From contig NC_134747.1 of assembly GCF_050436995.1 (NCBI RefSeq), positions 8,005,501-8,069,500 on the forward strand: DNA of 64,000 bases, written 5' to 3'. The stretch comes from Anticarsia gemmatalis (lineage: Eukaryota; Arthropoda; Insecta; Lepidoptera; Erebidae). Of this stretch, positions 1-11,830 are shown one piece after another (positions within the stretch are counted from its first letter, which is position 1; every line of letters begins with the position of its first letter). The notes under the pieces were generated by a model. The model made no database searches and was not told the origin of the DNA. It saw only the letters and a list, made by a program, of their open reading frames with translations. The position numbers were made by a program, and so were the translations under genes.

Positions 1-1480
1 TATTCTAAAAAAAAAAAACAGTTTTTGAATGAATACAAAGTCCGCAAACCGCAATCTGGCCCCCAAACGTGATAAACTTAATATCAGACTCTAAATGGAA
101 ACGCGCTCAGCTGAAATACAATACGTTCAATATTATTTTAATCTAAACATGAATGCATCGCAAAATGGACTAAAAATAACTTTAAACTGACACAAACTAG
201 AAAACATATGATAAACGTTACTTTTAATTTGTGTATATCAATTTATAATTCGAATTCTTCACCATTATAAAAATAAAGTTGTGATAGAAGGTCTCTACCT
301 AATGAATGTATTTTATACGCCTTCCGTTTTTTTCTATTTTTTATGCAAACGCATGGATACCTTTTACACGATCGAATAATACTTAGAAGTGGCAACAATA
401 TTATATTTTTTCCCTTCTTCGTAAACGTGTTAATCAATGGTATTATAATGCTTTGAACTTAATATAACCTATCATAACAACAGCGCATAATGTAAAACGA
501 TATTTATATCTAAATATTATACATTACTCGTTTCTATTGTAACGAATAAGCAACACCAACATTATATTCCATCAGATGTGTTAATGTATTATTTATTCAA
601 TAAAACATCAAGTTTATATTTAGAATTGCGTGCAATAAACATTTCACACCTTCTGCGCTGTTCCTTCGTTCTTACACAAATATGGTAATAATTGTGAATT
701 GAAGACTACCTTAAAGGTAATATTTACGTCACTAGTATTAGAAAGAACTTGTGGAATTTCATATTTATACAAATTACGAGTAAGTTCGACTATAAATATT
801 AAAGGAGGTCGACTCTATACATTTTTAATGCGACCGACGTCAACATTGTAATATTATTTATTCAGTTTGTAAATGTCATGAAGTCACTTGTTTGTTACAG
901 TATTTCAAATTCATAGTTATTGATAGGTACGATTCGAATAAAAAATATACATGAACGAGCCTCATTATGAGGCTTTTGATCCTAAATGTTCTCTTCGCCC
1001 TACATTTATAACTGAATTTCACAATACTTTTTGAACACTATATTTTTTTATTCTTGTTAAATCCCTGATAATGATATCTTATCAGTGTAGAAATTATGTA
1101 CAGATAATAAACAGTTATATTAGTAAAGCTTATTTAATATAATACTTTTATAAGGTATTTTGAAACTTTAAGCCGTGTTTCTAATCCTATTCAACGCGGA
1201 ACTGCACTGTGCGTTCAACAAGAATTACGAAACTAAGTACACTAAACTAACTACCAGAAATTTGGTTTATCATGTACCTACACACAATTTATACCATTAA
1301 TAATATAACTAATTTATTAGAATCCTCTTTAAATAAATATAAGAATACTCAGATATTTGGAGGGAATCGATAGAAAGTGTTTTTGATCCTGAAATATAAT
1401 TTCAGAACAATGTCTTCAAAAATTAATAGCATCGATTTATCCTGCAAGTCAAATACACGCTCTAAGTTCGGCCGTTAATC
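1..1480. other. AT-rich non-coding DNA
   Basis: No gene or recognisable repeat is seen. The only local structure is a perfect 8-bp inverted repeat, AGCCTCAT-T-ATGAGGCT at 958-974, followed by a T run. It resembles a bacterial terminator, but that reading has no meaning in an insect genome. The 64-codon frame at 243-437 (minus) is AT-driven and is not proposed as coding. Confidence 0.6.
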
Positions 1481-2340
1481 TCATCTATAAATTATGTGAC
1501 AGAATTAAGTGGGAGCAGACAACAGAAGTCGCCTCAAATATGAAATGAGTTAAATCGCAGTTAACAGCATAATGCGAGCTTTTAGATTTTTTGTTGACAC
1601 GACGCCACTGCGGTATTTCCTGCTACCGCATGTGACACACGCGCACGCCCTCCAAACAATACCTTATTGTCCTCGACTTACAGTCCACAATACCGCTCAC
1701 TCAAATTAAGTACACCGCTTCCACTAAGTGGTGATTAATTGTGATATAAAGACTTTTATATTTCTGTTGTTATACTGTCGCGTCATTTCAGAAACGCGAC
1801 AATAGTTTCCATAAACATATTTTCGTAGTTATATTTAGCGGCTTATGTTTTTTCTCTGAATAAAATGTCGCTCGAGTTAGTGAAAAGTCATTATAGAAAC
1901 GTATGTAGAAGGAAATGTCCAATTAGGCAAAGGCAATGCTGCGATAATTCTGCGAGCTGAATTGATTCCACGTCGTCAGATAACGCGAGTGGATGTTGTC
2001 TAAAGGGTATGTTATCAGATCGATGTGCGGCTGCCGGCAGCCGGCACACGCCGCCCACCACGTGGGAAACTGTACCCACTTCCAGGAAAATCATGTATGA
2101 CGACCACATGACGATGTGCACTAACATCGCTGATGTTATCTCTACACAGATAAGCGTTCTTGGCAGAAATATCAGACCTAAGAAATGAAACCTAATGAGA
2201 TACGATCCATGCCGTTTTTGTGCTCTAGTAACAAGTGTAACTCGTGAGCCGGTTTTCATTCTAGATACTACTGGCATTGAAAAGTAATTAATTTGTAGGC
2301 GTGGACAAATTACAAAAGACATTGGTTTTGTCGCTATTGT
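1481..2340. other. single-copy block, possible conserved non-coding DNA
   Basis: The block contains a small hairpin (TGTCGCGT at 1776-1783 with ACGCGACA at 1794-1801), a perfect 14-bp palindrome GGCTGCCGGCAGCC (2029-2042), and an E-box CACGTG (2059-2064) overlapping CGTGGGAA (2061-2068), which fits the Su(H)/CSL consensus. The longest reading frame of the whole window lies here (1891-2322, minus, 143 codons). Its translation has no motif I recognise, so I treat it as chance. An enhancer role is inference from site density only. Confidence 0.3.
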
Positions 2341-2599
2341 TCACACACCTCCACGGCGAGCCGAAATATTTCATGTTTGTTAATACTTAATTGGGGACTT
2401 TTTGTCGTTTAACTATAAATTAAGCGACATAAAACAAAGACGTATTTTAACTAAACATCCAAATAATTTGTATTTACAACGAGGAACATTCAATTATGCT
2501 AATTTTTATGACTATTTACGGAGCGTATCGACTTAAACAGTCAAACAAACGTAGCGCTCTAGCTTCATATTTTACAATCATAAAAATCGTATATGGAGC

Positions 2600-2740
2600 A
2601 ATATGTGCATAAATGTCAATATTTGTGTGGCGAGTGAGCGGCTGAGCGCAGTGGGAGCGAGCGGCGCGATTTATAAGCAACATTTAGTTGAGCGGAGCAG
2701 CGGCGGCGAGCCACGCGCACAGCGGTATACCTCGCTTCAT
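2600..2740. promoter_or_regulatory. GC/CpG-rich island 1
   Basis: The base composition jumps to GC-rich with many CpGs, in sharp contrast with flanks near 65-70% AT. A TTTATAAG string near 2670 is embedded in the island, but no initiator follows at the expected spacing. No open frame of note crosses it. Function is unknown; it may be an enhancer or the edge of an unannotated promoter. Confidence 0.22.
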
Positions 2741-4569
2741 AACGTCCAGCATCGTAATTGTCGATTAATTATCTCGATTTCAATAAAACATACGCCATAC
2801 AAATGAAATTGTATAATTTTGAACAATAAAGCGACACTAATAAGGTATAACTACAGCTCCGCCCGTCGAGAATTTTTACGCCGTGCACATAAAAATGTAA
2901 CAGTGGTTAAGAAGTTATGGTCTCGAAATATTTTAGTTGTATGCGAATACGTGATCGTGTCGCCGTGAATCGTTGAACACACAAGGAACGGCGCGATCAC
3001 GGCACGATTTCGGCGCGAGCTCGGTACGAGCACGTCGACGATAGACATCGAAGCGTTGAGCGTTGAGTACGTAGGTATGTGAAAGTATAATATTTATGTG
3101 TTCATTAATGCAGGCTTGTGTTAATAACGACGCATCACGTCCTCGGTTCACAAGGCACCAGGATCAAGCCACACATTTATATTCCGTCAGCTATGCACTG
3201 GCGTTTAGATTTGGATTATATTTGGTCATTGTTATTCAGTTAACGGGCCTTCAACTTTGTTTCATTTGGGATACAATAATAAAACAATTGAAACGGACCC
3301 CAATAACAATTCATCAGAAAATGAATTACATTACTGAACATAATTGGCTTATGTCACAATCACTGTTATTACAAGATAAGTAATGAGTGCATTAAATTAT
3401 AAAAAAGAATCTGTACTTACATAAATAGGTTGATTTTAGGTCAACGTTATTTGAGCGTAGATACTAATATTTAAGTAGTAGGTACTAATAGATCGATACA
3501 TATGAAGATATGTACATCATGCTATTTAAGGAAGCACTAAAAACCATAAATGTTGTTCCTCCTGTTTAAGAAAACACTAAAGATTAACACTGATATCATA
3601 GAGACATCTTGCGTTATTCATTTATTGATCAGAAATTCAATATATTAAAACATAAACAGAACCTAGAAATATTACAATATTTATAAACATTTTAATCATA
3701 AACTTTTGAATTTATTATCTTCTGACGACTAAATTATACAGATGTATGTTTCTTGAATTTTGTAGGTAGAGACACTGATTCATATAGCCATAAACAACTG
3801 TGTTATAAGTTAATTCACTTCAGTCAGTTTGGTACTTGATCCAAGATGAAGACAACAGATTTATCTGGTTTTATAACTGATAATTAGTAATTGAACATTC
3901 ATATACACTATTTATAATATAGGAGATAGGGCAGTTTGCCACTGCATTATAATGAAGATGTCAAATAGTATCTACGGTATTAAACTAAAATTATTTGTCT
4001 TGGTTTGTTGTAGACTCCACTTAATTGACACATTTACCAAGATGGTATCCAGTACGGAATGGTAAGGCCGTTTGATAATAACTGGAGCCCGACACCTTAA
4101 ATTAGTCATCAAAATGGAAGAAAAAGCATCATCTCAATGTTAATAAGCCCGCTATGGTGAACAAAATGACAAAAGAACATTAAAGTGGAATGAGAACTAA
4201 TGGCAAATTATAATAATAGGGCACACCTGCTATTCTTTTGATCCGACATTTCTCTCATTTATGACGTTAATCGAGCGGAATACTTGTGTGTTAACATAGT
4301 TGTGTCCCCAACAAAGCATCGCGCTCAGACAATACGCCTATGCTTTAGTAATATTTTTTGTATCAAACATAAATTCTCTTTCATCTCACTTAATTTTAGA
4401 TCAAACTATAGTTCTTACATGTAGATCACGTCATTATTGTCTCTGCTGGCCGATCGGACGTGTTTATAACGTCGTAACGGCCGACACAATGCAACAAAAT
4501 GAGACTTTAAACAGGGCGACAAAAGGTCTGCTATTACGATTCATGAATAGCTAAACTTGTGTTTGTAAT
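2741..4569. other. AT-rich non-coding DNA
   Basis: The first 350 bases are CpG-containing and carry short frames on both strands (2851-3151 minus, 3096-3383 plus) with no recognisable products. From 3400 to 4300 the sequence is plain AT-rich DNA. CCATAAA occurs at 3544 and 3788. No repeats are recognised. Confidence 0.5.
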
Positions 4570-4770
4570 TGAGTACATTGTTGACAGATAAATAATAAGC
4601 GGCATTGCTTACAAGCCGGAGTTGATGTCGTATGAGCGCTTACGCTACGAGTCGCGGGTCGAATTAGTGAATTGTTGGTTGCGTACGCGCAGGCGGCAGG
4701 TTTTGTCTAGCGCGATCCGCCTCTCTCGCACATTAATCTCCGAGCCCGAGATGAAACGATATGCATTTGT
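4570..4770. promoter_or_regulatory. GC/CpG-rich island 2
   Basis: This is a discrete CpG-rich patch in AT-rich surroundings. It includes a GAATTAGTGAATTG homeodomain-like stretch flanked by GC-rich DNA. This alternation recurs through the window and resembles insect conserved non-coding elements. No gene is supported. Confidence 0.22.
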
Positions 4771-6640
4771 CATCATGTCTGCGATTAACTCGGAGAAACT
4801 CTTTCTATTGTATTGAATCAATTCGATTATTATTTAAATGGTCATATGAAGCAATAGGAAGTATTCACGAAAATAATAAACGTGGCCGGTTCACTTAGTT
4901 GAGTGAGCGTCCTGTGTATATATTTGCAGGTGTTCGATGTTGCATTGTACTGGAGTTTCGATTCAAAGCTCCGGCTTATCTTTATGGATAAATTTAAAAA
5001 TAGTTGTGCGTAAATAAATTAGTCAGTCGTTAGGCGGTCGGCAAATATCTCTCAGAAATATTATGTGCATGAATAGCGCTCCGTATGACGGACAGCAGAA
5101 AGGGCTGCCCTTAAACTTACCTTGTATTATTTTGTCATTATTAAATTCCCCTGTCACCGACTCGTTCTCATTTCGCCCTAAGAAAATATTGTATGCAAAA
5201 TTATATGACATTTGAATGAGCACAAAAAGGTCGTATTGGGATTTGTTTACAAGTTGGTTCCAAAGAATTGTATTTGAGAGATTGTCTTCGCATAATTTAA
5301 CTAATGTAAAAATAGTACCTATGTTAAGTACGGATCTAACAATATGTTGATTTAGTTAGTGCATCAAGTGGCATGCTCTCGAAACCATCACTCGATGTAA
5401 ATGTAAGTACAAAAAGCATTCATTATACCACAGCATGAGATCGTTAAATGACCGATCATTCGTAGTTAATAGCGCGAAATGTGTGAAATGAAGTGTGCTC
5501 CGAGAGCAACAACACAAAGGTTGTTGAAGAGGCAATCTTGTCAGGTTGGAGGCCCTCAACAAGCCGCAAAATGAAATTTCTCGACGCCGTCAATCATTTT
5601 CCCCTCGGCGAGGTCGCCCCACTAGTCAGCTGATAAAATTGTGGTGCAAGTGATAAGCGAACGACTTCTGCAAGCTTTCTACGCACGCCAAACACAACTT
5701 CCATTTTATTTAAATGTTACTTAATTTGTACACTTATCCAACGATTTTTAGGATACAGTGTCGATTTTACTTAAGTAACAATTTAACATAAAAATAGTAC
5801 ATGAACTTTTTTTGATACATCCGCTATCGGCGTGTAATTTGGATCATAAGTTTGTGAGTAATCGAGACATTATTCCGGTGTGTAAGCCCCGTCCATCCGT
5901 CTCGAAGATGTTACGTGAAAACTACTCGTATGACGTCTACTCCCCTTTCGCGTCTATCTAAGTGGGTAATTAGGCAGGGGCGTTATCGTGTGGGCAAGAA
6001 AAAAAAGAAAAATGTTATTGTAAGTTTTTCAAGTTAAGTAACAAATTATTATTTTGTTTTGTATGATTTAAACTTACTATGTTCTAAATATGAACAATAT
6101 GAACATATACTAATATCTTGTTTTGAATTGGCGGTTAAGTGTTTTAGAACATAGAGTGCATTCCGGTTATTAGAATGATCTTTATTTAACAATAAGACTG
6201 ATATTTGCTTCAAATAATGTCGGTGAAGAACATTAAACAGGGTATATAGTTCAATTCTGTTGTAATGACAATTTTGCATTCACATTATCGGTTTAAATGA
6301 ACGTTTTAATGTTTAATTAAAGAGTGTTGGCTGATTAAATGTTTCGTTGTAAAATTCGGCTTACCTTACAAAAATGCACATATCACCGGACACTGCGACA
6401 AATGCTTGCTTGCCGCGGCTCAGTGCACCGCAGACGGAAAAATATTTCGGAATTGAGATTGATGTCGCACGCATGTGCAGACGGCCTGTCTGTATGCAAA
6501 ACAACGCTCTACCAAATATAGAACTAATTTATGGTCATACTCCGCGATTATGTGCAGTTAAAAATAACCGCCGCTACTCCTGCTTTCCATAACTTATACC
6601 TACTTACTAGAATAACTGCAAGTTTAGTCCAGTCATTATA
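4771..6640. other. non-coding DNA, nothing recognised
   Basis: No gene, RNA or repeat could be supported. Short frames (5023-5223, 5356-5562 and 6049-6279 on minus; 6339-6592 on plus) look random. A modest GC rise occurs around 5580-5640 and 5880-5990. Confidence 0.5.
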
Positions 6641-6991
6641 GTAAGTTCACCTCGGAATTCGAGATACCCAGCTGTAAGTCTGTAAATACTTGTATATTGA
6701 CACCCTAAAAGTTGTCTCAAAACCTACATATGGTAGGGTGTACGCAACTATAAAATTTCAAGGTCCAAAGTCCCAAAAACCGGTTTTTTGAGCTTTTTTT
6801 GTAAATATCTCATTTCCTATGGAATTTTTGCATTCGTATTCATTACCAATATTGTACAGTATAAAATTCTCTACAAATTTTGTTTGATTTTTTTTTTACG
6901 GTGAACCGTTTTCGAGATAGTGGGCGGAGAGCGCGCGGTCACAGGATCATTTCAAGTAATCCGGTGCCTCCGGTCGAAGATGCGCCATATA

Positions 6992-7574
6992 TATTATAGT
7001 TGATGAACTATCGATAAATCAATGATTATAATAATAAATAAATTTAACCCATTACTGTCCCACTGCTGAGCAAGGGTCTTCTCCCGTAATGAGGGAGGGG
7101 TTAGGCCTTGAGTCCACCACGCTGGCCAAGTGCGGGTTGGGGACTTTGCATGCCCTCAATAAATGTATTTAACAAATTTTATTCAAGCAAGGTTTCCTCA
7201 CGATGTTTTCCTTCACCGTTGGAGCATGTGACAATTATTTCTAATACACACATAACTTCGAAAAGTCATTGGTGTCATCATTTTCTTCATAATTATATTA
7301 AATCTATATCTTTTCAATAATACTGATTTATTTGTTTTTTTTTTCATCATGTAAGAAGTTATTAATATTAATTAGGTTAAAATTCAAATATAGTGCCTAT
7401 ATTTTCATGAAAAATTCTGCAATTACATGGGCAGATAAGTGTTGATAAGTTAATTAATACTGAATAAAAAGTGGATAGGTTATGAAAAAAATGATAAAAA
7501 ATAATGTAATAGTTAATAGAAATTGACAAATATTTATTAATCATTGATTTATCGATAGTTCATCAACTATAATA
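6992..7574. mobile_element. 583-bp non-autonomous inverted-repeat element inserted at a TA
   Basis: Perfect 37-bp terminal inverted repeats (6992-7028 and 7538-7574, outermost bases TATTATAGTTGATG) bound a 583-bp AT-rich segment. It is flanked by TA on both sides (6990-6991 and 7575-7576), consistent with a TA target-site duplication. The insertion point is the TA next to the left end of the Tc1/mariner-like relic, so this element came later. It has no coding capacity; its interior carries a truncated SINE. The features fit a Tc1/mariner-type MITE, but the family is not identified. Confidence 0.8.
7021..7270 (-). mobile_element. 5'-truncated SINE (lepidopteran tRNA-headed family), 3' portion
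   Basis: Read on the minus strand, this contains segments I recognise from a SINE common in moths: a block around GTGAAGGAAAACATCGTGAG (near 7195-7215), a block with GGCCAGCGTGGTGGACTCAA (near 7105-7130), and a 3' portion ending in an A/T-rich ATT-type tail at 7021-7050. The tRNA-derived head with box A and box B, expected beyond about 7270, is absent, so the copy is 5'-truncated and cannot be transcribed from its own promoter. It lies wholly inside the 583-bp inverted-repeat element. Family recognition is from memory. Confidence 0.7.
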
Positions 7575-7576
7575 TA

Positions 7577-8319
7577 CAGGGTGTCCCAAAAAGTTTTCCT
7601 CTAGCATGAATACAGGCTCTGCAACGACGTACAAAAGATTTTTTCACCAGTCAAGCAAAATTCCTTGCATTTATTTCCTCTGACGCTGTGTCAATTTTCT
7701 GGCGAAGTTCTGATAGATTTTGTATTGATTTTGAATAGACTTTTTCTTTTATGCATTCCCAGTAAAAAATATCTACTAGATTTAGATCGGGGGAACGAGG
7801 ATGCCATAAAATTGTACCACTGCGTCCGATCCATTTGCGAGGGTACTCTTCGTTCAAGTAAAAATAACATTTTTAATGGCAAGAAAAGTGGCAAGTGTTA
7901 TACTATTTTGAAATCTTGATTAAATGCGCCAACTTTTGAAATAACTTGCCAAGGGTAGTGTAGTACATTTTTTTTTCAGTATGAAGCGTCAAAGTTGACT
8001 AACGATATTTTTGAGAAAGATGACTCACTAAAACTTACCTTTTTTTATTAAATTAACAATGTTTTGTGCATTAATTTGTTATACGATTAATAGCATATTT
8101 AATTAAGATCACGAAATTCAAAAAAACACAGCGAAATTGTGACATTGGTGATCACAAGACTTGAAAATGCGACCAAGGGTGTGGATTTTCAACTTTTTTG
8201 AAAAGTGTCTATTATTGCTGAACTAAGTGATATGGAATTTTTTTTTTATTTTTCCTATAGCCGGTATGACTTGGCCTTTCATCCTGTCTCGGATTATCGT
8301 TGAGTTTTGGGACACCCTG
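7577..8319 (-). mobile_element. Tc1/mariner-like transposon relic with 15-bp TIRs
   Basis: The 743-bp element begins CAGGGTGTCCCAAAA (7577-7591) and ends with its exact reverse complement (8305-8319). TA flanks both sides (7575-7576 and 8320-8321), the hallmark of Tc1/mariner insertion. Part of the transposase survives on the minus strand (7651-7857), so the element is an internally deleted and mutated copy. It sits at the exact dyad centre of the palindromic element. Full-length relatives are usually above 1.2 kb, so roughly half is missing. Confidence 0.82.
7651..7857 (-). pseudogene. Tc1/mariner-type transposase, C-terminal fragment
   Basis: This remnant would have encoded the C-terminal part of the DDE-type integrase domain that cuts and joins transposon ends. 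The visible diagnostic string is WHPRSPDLN near residues 18-26, followed by a W-x-x-x-K-x-K-VY segment. In related insect transposases the SPDL segment carries the third catalytic carboxylate and is followed by a hydrophobic/aromatic DFFLWG-like motif, here degenerated to DIFYWE. The open frame covers 68 codons, against about 350 for an intact protein. The DNA-binding half and the first two catalytic residues are not present in any intact frame, so it is dead. The start codon of the open frame is not the ancestral start. Assignment to the wider superfamily is firm; the precise family is not. Confidence 0.78.
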
Positions 8320-8661
8320 TATATGGCGCATCTTCGACCGGAGGCACCGGATTACTTGAAATGATCCTGTGACCGCGCGCTCTCCCCCCTCTATCTCGAA
8401 AACGGTTCACCGTAAAAAAAAAATTCAAACAAAATTTGTAGAGAATTTTATACTGTACAATATTGGTAATGAATACGAATGCAAAAATTCCATAGGAAAT
8501 GAGATATTTACAAAAAAAGCTCAAAAAAACGGTTTTTGGGACTTTGGACCTTGAAATTTTATAGTTGCGTACACCCTACCATATGTAGGTTTTGAGGCAA
8601 CTTTTAGGGTGTCAATATACAAGTATTTACAGACTTACAGCTGGGTATCTCGAATTCCGAG

Positions 8662-9529
8662 ATTCTTACCTAATTTAAGCTTAATTGACTGCACTAGTTA
8701 CGCGCCACGGAATTACTAGTTACCGAATTAAATTTAGCTTTATAAAATTCTAACATGATATTATAATCTTCATAGGTATCATTTGCAGAACACTTTGAAC
8801 ATTGATAAATATTTAACGAGTCTCGGTGAAAGTTTAATAATTTCAACAAGCTAAAAAACCATCACAAGTAGCCGCTGTCTTTAATTCACTGTCACTATTG
8901 CAGTAGTATACCTGCCATCCGATGGTTAAAATGTACTTTACGTTATTCGTCGTAGCAAATCAACAACAAATGAATACTCATTTAGTTCGATCATGTTCTA
9001 GTGATACACATTGCAGTATCGAACTTCACAAATAATTTCAATGAACATTACTGATAAACATAATTAAAATAAATCCCATTTAAGGGTAGGCTCCCACGCG
9101 ATAAGAGGTGTTATTTATACACCCTCATCTTACAAAGGAACCGCTGCCGAATATCACCCATAAATATTGGGCTGAGGTGTAATTTTTCACATACCACGTC
9201 TTCTCGAGCGTCGCACCTTTAAAATAAATGCAAACAAAATTTAATAGGGAGAGATGCGCGGGATCGCGGGCTTCAGGTAAAAATAAACGATAGTCCAACT
9301 CGACCAATCGCCGCCAGATATTTTATTATGAGGCTATACTCGTCCCGTACTCCAGCAGTATAAATATTACTTATTTAGTTGCAAGAACAAACAACCCTAC
9401 GGACCGGTCAATCGTACGGTTACAAAAATACTAGAACGAGTATTGTTGGACGAGGTTCCCCTAGAGAGTATCGGAAAGTTTTGCAAGTCTTGTGTTGTGT
9501 GATTTTCGTTTATAATTTCTGTAAGTTGC
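8662..9529. other. non-coding DNA
   Basis: No gene or repeat is recognised. Just beyond the transposon nest there is a short ACTAGTTAC motif present twice (around 8693-8725). The minus-strand frame at 9125-9307 has no recognisable product. Confidence 0.5.
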
Positions 9530-10230
9530 ATGGTGGAATAGGAAGGCGCGGATCGAGCCGCGTTTATTTACGATTATTGGTTATGGACAGAGTTGATCGG
9601 CGGGCGGCGGGTCCCGCGAGCCTCGTAACGCCTCGGACTTCGGCCGCGATCACTGAGGGTGCCGCGTCTGACGGATATATCCGTCTCCTGGGAACGCTCC
9701 GCCTTTGCACGAAATTATGAATCGCAAAAGGGTGTCGCCTCGACACCTTCACGAGATCACCTCTAAACAAATACCAAGAACATTTGCGCATCACATCAAA
9801 CAGATTTTATTACGACCAGAGCTACAAGAATAAAAAACGTTGTCAATAATAAAACGCAAAGGCGAAAAGCAATAACCGAGTTCTCATCCGATACACATAT
9901 CACAAAAGATAGCCAATAAATAGTCCTATCTGTATTTGTCACAAAATAAGAATTCCATCAAATAATTCGATGGCAATAAAAAACGGATAGAGACATTGCA
10001 CGCATTCGTAATAAAAGTCTCACCATAAATAACGATCATGAAATATAATACACCTGCAATCTTCGGAAAATGGGAAAATCATTTTCCGAGGGCGGGCGCG
10101 GTCCGGCGTAATATTGTTATAAATGTACTTTTCTGGAGGGTATAAATAATAATGGTGGCCGCGCGGGCGACGCCGGACACGACTCGGGAAAACTGTCTGC
10201 GCGGCGCTCGTACAGGATACTAGCTTTAGT
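9530..10230. promoter_or_regulatory. GC/CpG-rich islands 3 and 4
   Basis: Two CpG-rich patches, 9535-9720 and 10080-10215, are separated by about 350 bp of AT-rich DNA. Frames of 113 codons (9379-9720 plus) and 76-78 codons (minus) cross them only because GC-rich DNA has fewer stops; none resembles a known protein. CCATAAA occurs at 10023. They may be regulatory islands; there is no direct evidence of promoter activity. Confidence 0.22.
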
Positions 10231-11730
10231 GATATTCTGGAACAAAGACAATTCAAAATATTAGCAACTAAATACTCTTAAAAAAATCTCAATAGATTTA
10301 TGTGACTATAGGTACTTGTGGAGATTAGTAATTCAAATACAACAAATTTCTCTTATATTAAATTATAACCACTAAATACAGATTTAAACTCAATTAAATA
10401 AACCATAAACACTAAAACTAGAACACTAAAATCAATGTCATCATAACGTAAAAGTAGTAAAACCCGAATACATTTTTGCGTGAGCATTTCCACAATTTTC
10501 ATTTACCGCGTGATTCTGGTGTGGCATATCGTGATGTGGCGGTGGCGAGCGCCGCTGGGAGTCATTCCGCTCCGACAGCCTGTAAATTCTCCATTACGCG
10601 ATATGAAATATGCTTACCCGCCCTTACACCGTTTACGAGCACCCGCTATGATTTCTTATCCATCAGCCATTCTTTACTTAGGGCGTGTTGGACAACTTGC
10701 TTTCGTGCTAATCAAACTCACACTTTGATATATTGAGGATTGTTTTATTAAAGAAGTAGTAAAAGCGGTCGTAATAGTTGTTGTAAATTGATTCATAAAT
10801 CTCTACTTTTATTCTTTAGTTTAATCTCGTTCTAAAGGTATTTAGTAGGAAATAGTTTGCAAAGCTTTGCTTTTTTTTGTACAATTAGTGACACTGGTTG
10901 GGATAATGAACTATTTGGTTAAATATTATAAACTCTACGCAAAATGAGAGTTATTTACAAGAACGTGACCATCAAAAGTTTGCTCACGAAAGGTAAACGA
11001 GCTCTTAGCTTTGATGAGTTTGAGAATTCATGATACGTGAACCGCATTCGTCCATCATCGTATCATAAATGTCATTCGAAAATCATTTTGTACCAAAATT
11101 AGGAGCTAAGTGAGAGTTTAATTCCAGGTGAGACATTATTTTGGTACTTAGGTATATGTAATACCCGATGAAACCATCGTCCCCCTTTCAGTTGAATGAC
11201 TCAACTAAATAATTATACATTTATATCTCACATTACAATATTTTGCGGTTTCAACACAAAATTCGGCTTTTGTTCTCGAAACGGTGTAATGTCTTTATGC
11301 GGCCACTAACGTGATATTATTTCAATTAAGTGCCTGATTTAGCTTCGCCGGAAAAACTCAAAACAATGAGGTGTCGACGATTGTGTCGAGAAAATAATGC
11401 GCAATGAACCGTCTGATTTGTGAGCGTACCCACATAAAACAGTTTCACAGAATAACACCCGAACGTAAGCGCACTCCTTTATTAAACGAAAACATTCATT
11501 ACTGTCGCTACGATCTTTAAGCGATACGTCATAAAGCATCGTTCAAACGCAGTTTTGACTAAGAATAGGTGGTAGGGTATTAAGAGACACGTCTCAACAA
11601 TTATACACGTCGTCGCTTGTCTTGTAAGACATCAAAATAAAATTACTACTATTTATGTATCTGAAAGCGTATTAACGGCACGCACGCCACTCTTATAATG
11701 TAATAAATCGTCTGGAAAATATAACCGTCA
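10231..11730. other. AT-rich non-coding DNA
   Basis: No gene or repeat is recognised. A small GC-rich patch at 10525-10570 is crossed by two overlapping frames (10476-10736) in different phases, neither recognisable. CCATAAA occurs at 10403. Confidence 0.5.
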
Positions 11731-11734
11731 GCGC

Positions 11735-11830
11735 TTTGTCATACGCGTGTCTGAGATGCGCGCGCGCAGCATCGCATCGGCCCGCTTGCAGCCCGCCTCC
11801 GCGTCACGCATCCATACACCATAAATTGTT
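11735..11830. promoter_or_regulatory. GC/CpG-rich island 5
   Basis: A compact patch with alternating CG dinucleotides (GCGCGCGCAGC near 11760) is followed immediately by a CCATAAA at 11819. The flanks are more than 65% AT. No coding frame is present. Confidence 0.2.

Larger units (their letters stand above)
6651..8661. mobile_element. long palindromic (foldback) transposable element, interrupted by later insertions
   Basis: The left arm 6651-6989 (about 339 bp) is the reverse complement of the right arm 8322-8661 (about 340 bp) with only scattered mismatches and small A/T-run length differences. Both ends carry the same terminal string (CTCGGAATTCGAGATACCC on the left). Removing the material between the arms together with one TA restores a symmetric centre, GCCATATATATGGC, so the ancestor was a roughly 680-bp almost perfect palindrome without a loop. 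It has no coding capacity of its own. No target-site duplication is obvious; a short GTAAG/CTTAC pair lies just outside the ends. Its superfamily is unknown to me. An alternative is that arms and centre are a single long-TIR transposon. Confidence 0.85.

Noticed and set aside
958..974. Hairpin followed by T residues resembling a rho-independent terminator
   Set aside because: The window is eukaryotic; there is no bacterial gene context.
1891..2322. Longest reading frame in the window (143 codons, minus strand)
   Set aside because: No recognisable domain, and a plausible maximum for random frames in 64 kb with GC-rich patches; it crosses a GC-rich palindromic block.
4891..4910. Sequence near TTGAGTGAGCG resembling miR-307
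   Set aside because: The seed region differs and the local inverted repeat is only five bases.
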